From: Betaproteobacteria bacterium
GTDB lineage: Bacteria; Pseudomonadota; Gammaproteobacteria; Burkholderiales; Rhodocyclaceae
Assembly (NCBI GenBank): GCA_016880375.1
Contig: JAEHDO010000120.1
Span: 1 to 8,635 of the forward strand
Direction of reading: 5' to 3'
DNA: 8,635 nt
The notes under the pieces are model-generated. The model worked only from the letters and a program-made list of their open reading frames with translations. It was not told the DNA's origin and ran no database searches. The translations under genes were made by a program, and so were the position numbers. Position 1 is the first letter of the stretch; every line of letters starts with the position of its first letter. Of the stretch, positions 7,695-8,635 are shown one piece after another.

Positions 7695-8027
7695 TCAAAG
7701 CGTCTTCAGGGTGCCCTTCGGAAGGATGGCCGTGACGGCGTTTTTCTGCAGCGAGATCTCGACATTTTCCGCGATCTCGACCGCAATATAGGTTTCACCG
7801 ACCTTGGTGATGCGACCGGCGATGCCGCCATTGGTCAGCACCTCGTCGCCTTTCTGCATGGCTTCCACCATCGCCTTGTGTTCTTTGGCCCGCTTCATCT
7901 GCGGCCGGATCATGAGGAACCACAGCACGACGAACATCAGGATGATGGGCAGCATGCCCATCAGGCCGCTGGTCGGGTCGCCGGCGGCGGCAGGCGCAGC
8001 TTGCGCCCAGGCATTCGAAATCAGCAC
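7695..8027 (-). CDS. yajC: Sec translocon accessory subunit YajC
   Basis: A 110-residue single-pass inner-membrane protein that copurifies with SecDF. The short Ala/Gln-rich N-terminus (AWAQAAPAAAG) is followed by a hydrophobic segment at about 22-40 (GMLPIILMFVVLWFLMI), the invariant RPQMKRAKEHKAM just behind it at 41-53, and a small cytosolic SH3-like domain (GDEVLTNGGIAGRITKV, about 60-76). The start is a GTG at 8027, supported by GGAG 6 bases upstream (minus 8037-8034); no ATG exists nearby in frame before the membrane segment. It lies 35 bases after tgt and 37 before secD. An extended -10 box overlapping the tgt stop may give it a promoter of its own. Confidence 0.95.
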   Translation of the reverse strand: MLISNAWAQAAPAAAGDPTSGLMGMLPIILMFVVLWFLMIRPQMKRAKEHKAMVEAMQKGDEVLTNGGIAGRITKVGETYIAVEIAENVEISLQKNAVTAILPKGTLKTL

Positions 8028-8033
8028 GTTTGT

Positions 8034-8037
8034 CTCC
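8034..8037 (-). promoter_or_regulatory. Shine-Dalgarno site that fixes the GTG start of yajC
   Basis: GGAG on the minus strand, 6 bases before the GTG at 8027. It is the main evidence that yajC uses this non-ATG start. Confidence 0.6.
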
Positions 8038-8061
8038 GCGGGAAGTTTGAAAAAACGCGAA

Positions 8062-8635
<574 letters not shown>

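Noticed and set aside
5918..7735. 605-codon open frame antisense to secD
   Set aside because: Same cause: low-complexity His/Gln/Asp/Gly-rich translation opposite a perfect SecD, running past the secD start into yajC.

Overview
The window looks like ordinary core chromosome of a GC-rich proteobacterium, most likely a betaproteobacterium (Rhodocyclales or a relative; this is inferred from protein flavour and gene order, since no rRNA or other marker is present). Coding density is very high, codons favour G or C in the third position, and the AT-rich patches are almost all promoter -10 elements between genes. I see no mobile element, phage gene, CRISPR array, tRNA or rRNA, and no previously undescribed multi-gene system.

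Layout. Bases 1-603 (minus) are the N-terminal 201 codons of the branched-chain aminotransferase IlvE, cut by the window edge. It diverges from a plus-strand pair: a NudJ-type Nudix hydrolase (673-1128) and the tRNA 2-thiouridylase MnmA (about 1238-2353). A hairpin-rich 109-base spacer lies between them. Next is a minus-strand YibF-like glutathione S-transferase family gene (2382-2990), divergent from purB (3112-4479). purB is followed after 2 bases by a small conserved protein, probably DUF2322 (4482-4802). Convergent to it is the minus-strand operon tgt (partial, 8063-8635), yajC (7695-8027), secD (5795-7657) and secF (4850-5779), closed by a strong intrinsic terminator at 4802-4826.

Functional picture. 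The right half is the classic tgt-yajC-secD-secF cluster: queuosine tRNA modification followed by the accessory part of the Sec translocon. The left half keeps the nudJ-mnmA-purB order known from Escherichia coli, where hflD sits between mnmA and purB; here that slot holds the divergent GST-family gene. Two wobble-base tRNA modifications (s2U34 by MnmA, queuosine-34 by Tgt) therefore lie in one window, beside amino acid and purine synthesis genes.

The more interesting signals are non-coding: (1) a near-symmetric 31-bp face-to-face promoter between ilvE and nudJ, which predicts a leaderless nudJ mRNA; (2) a 24-bp near-identical repeat (22 of 24 bases) placed just before the minus-strand stop codon at both convergent gene junctions; (3) a cluster of three perfect hairpins that carries the translation start region of mnmA; (4) matching extended -10 promoters before gst, purB and yajC, the last one overlapping the tgt stop codon.
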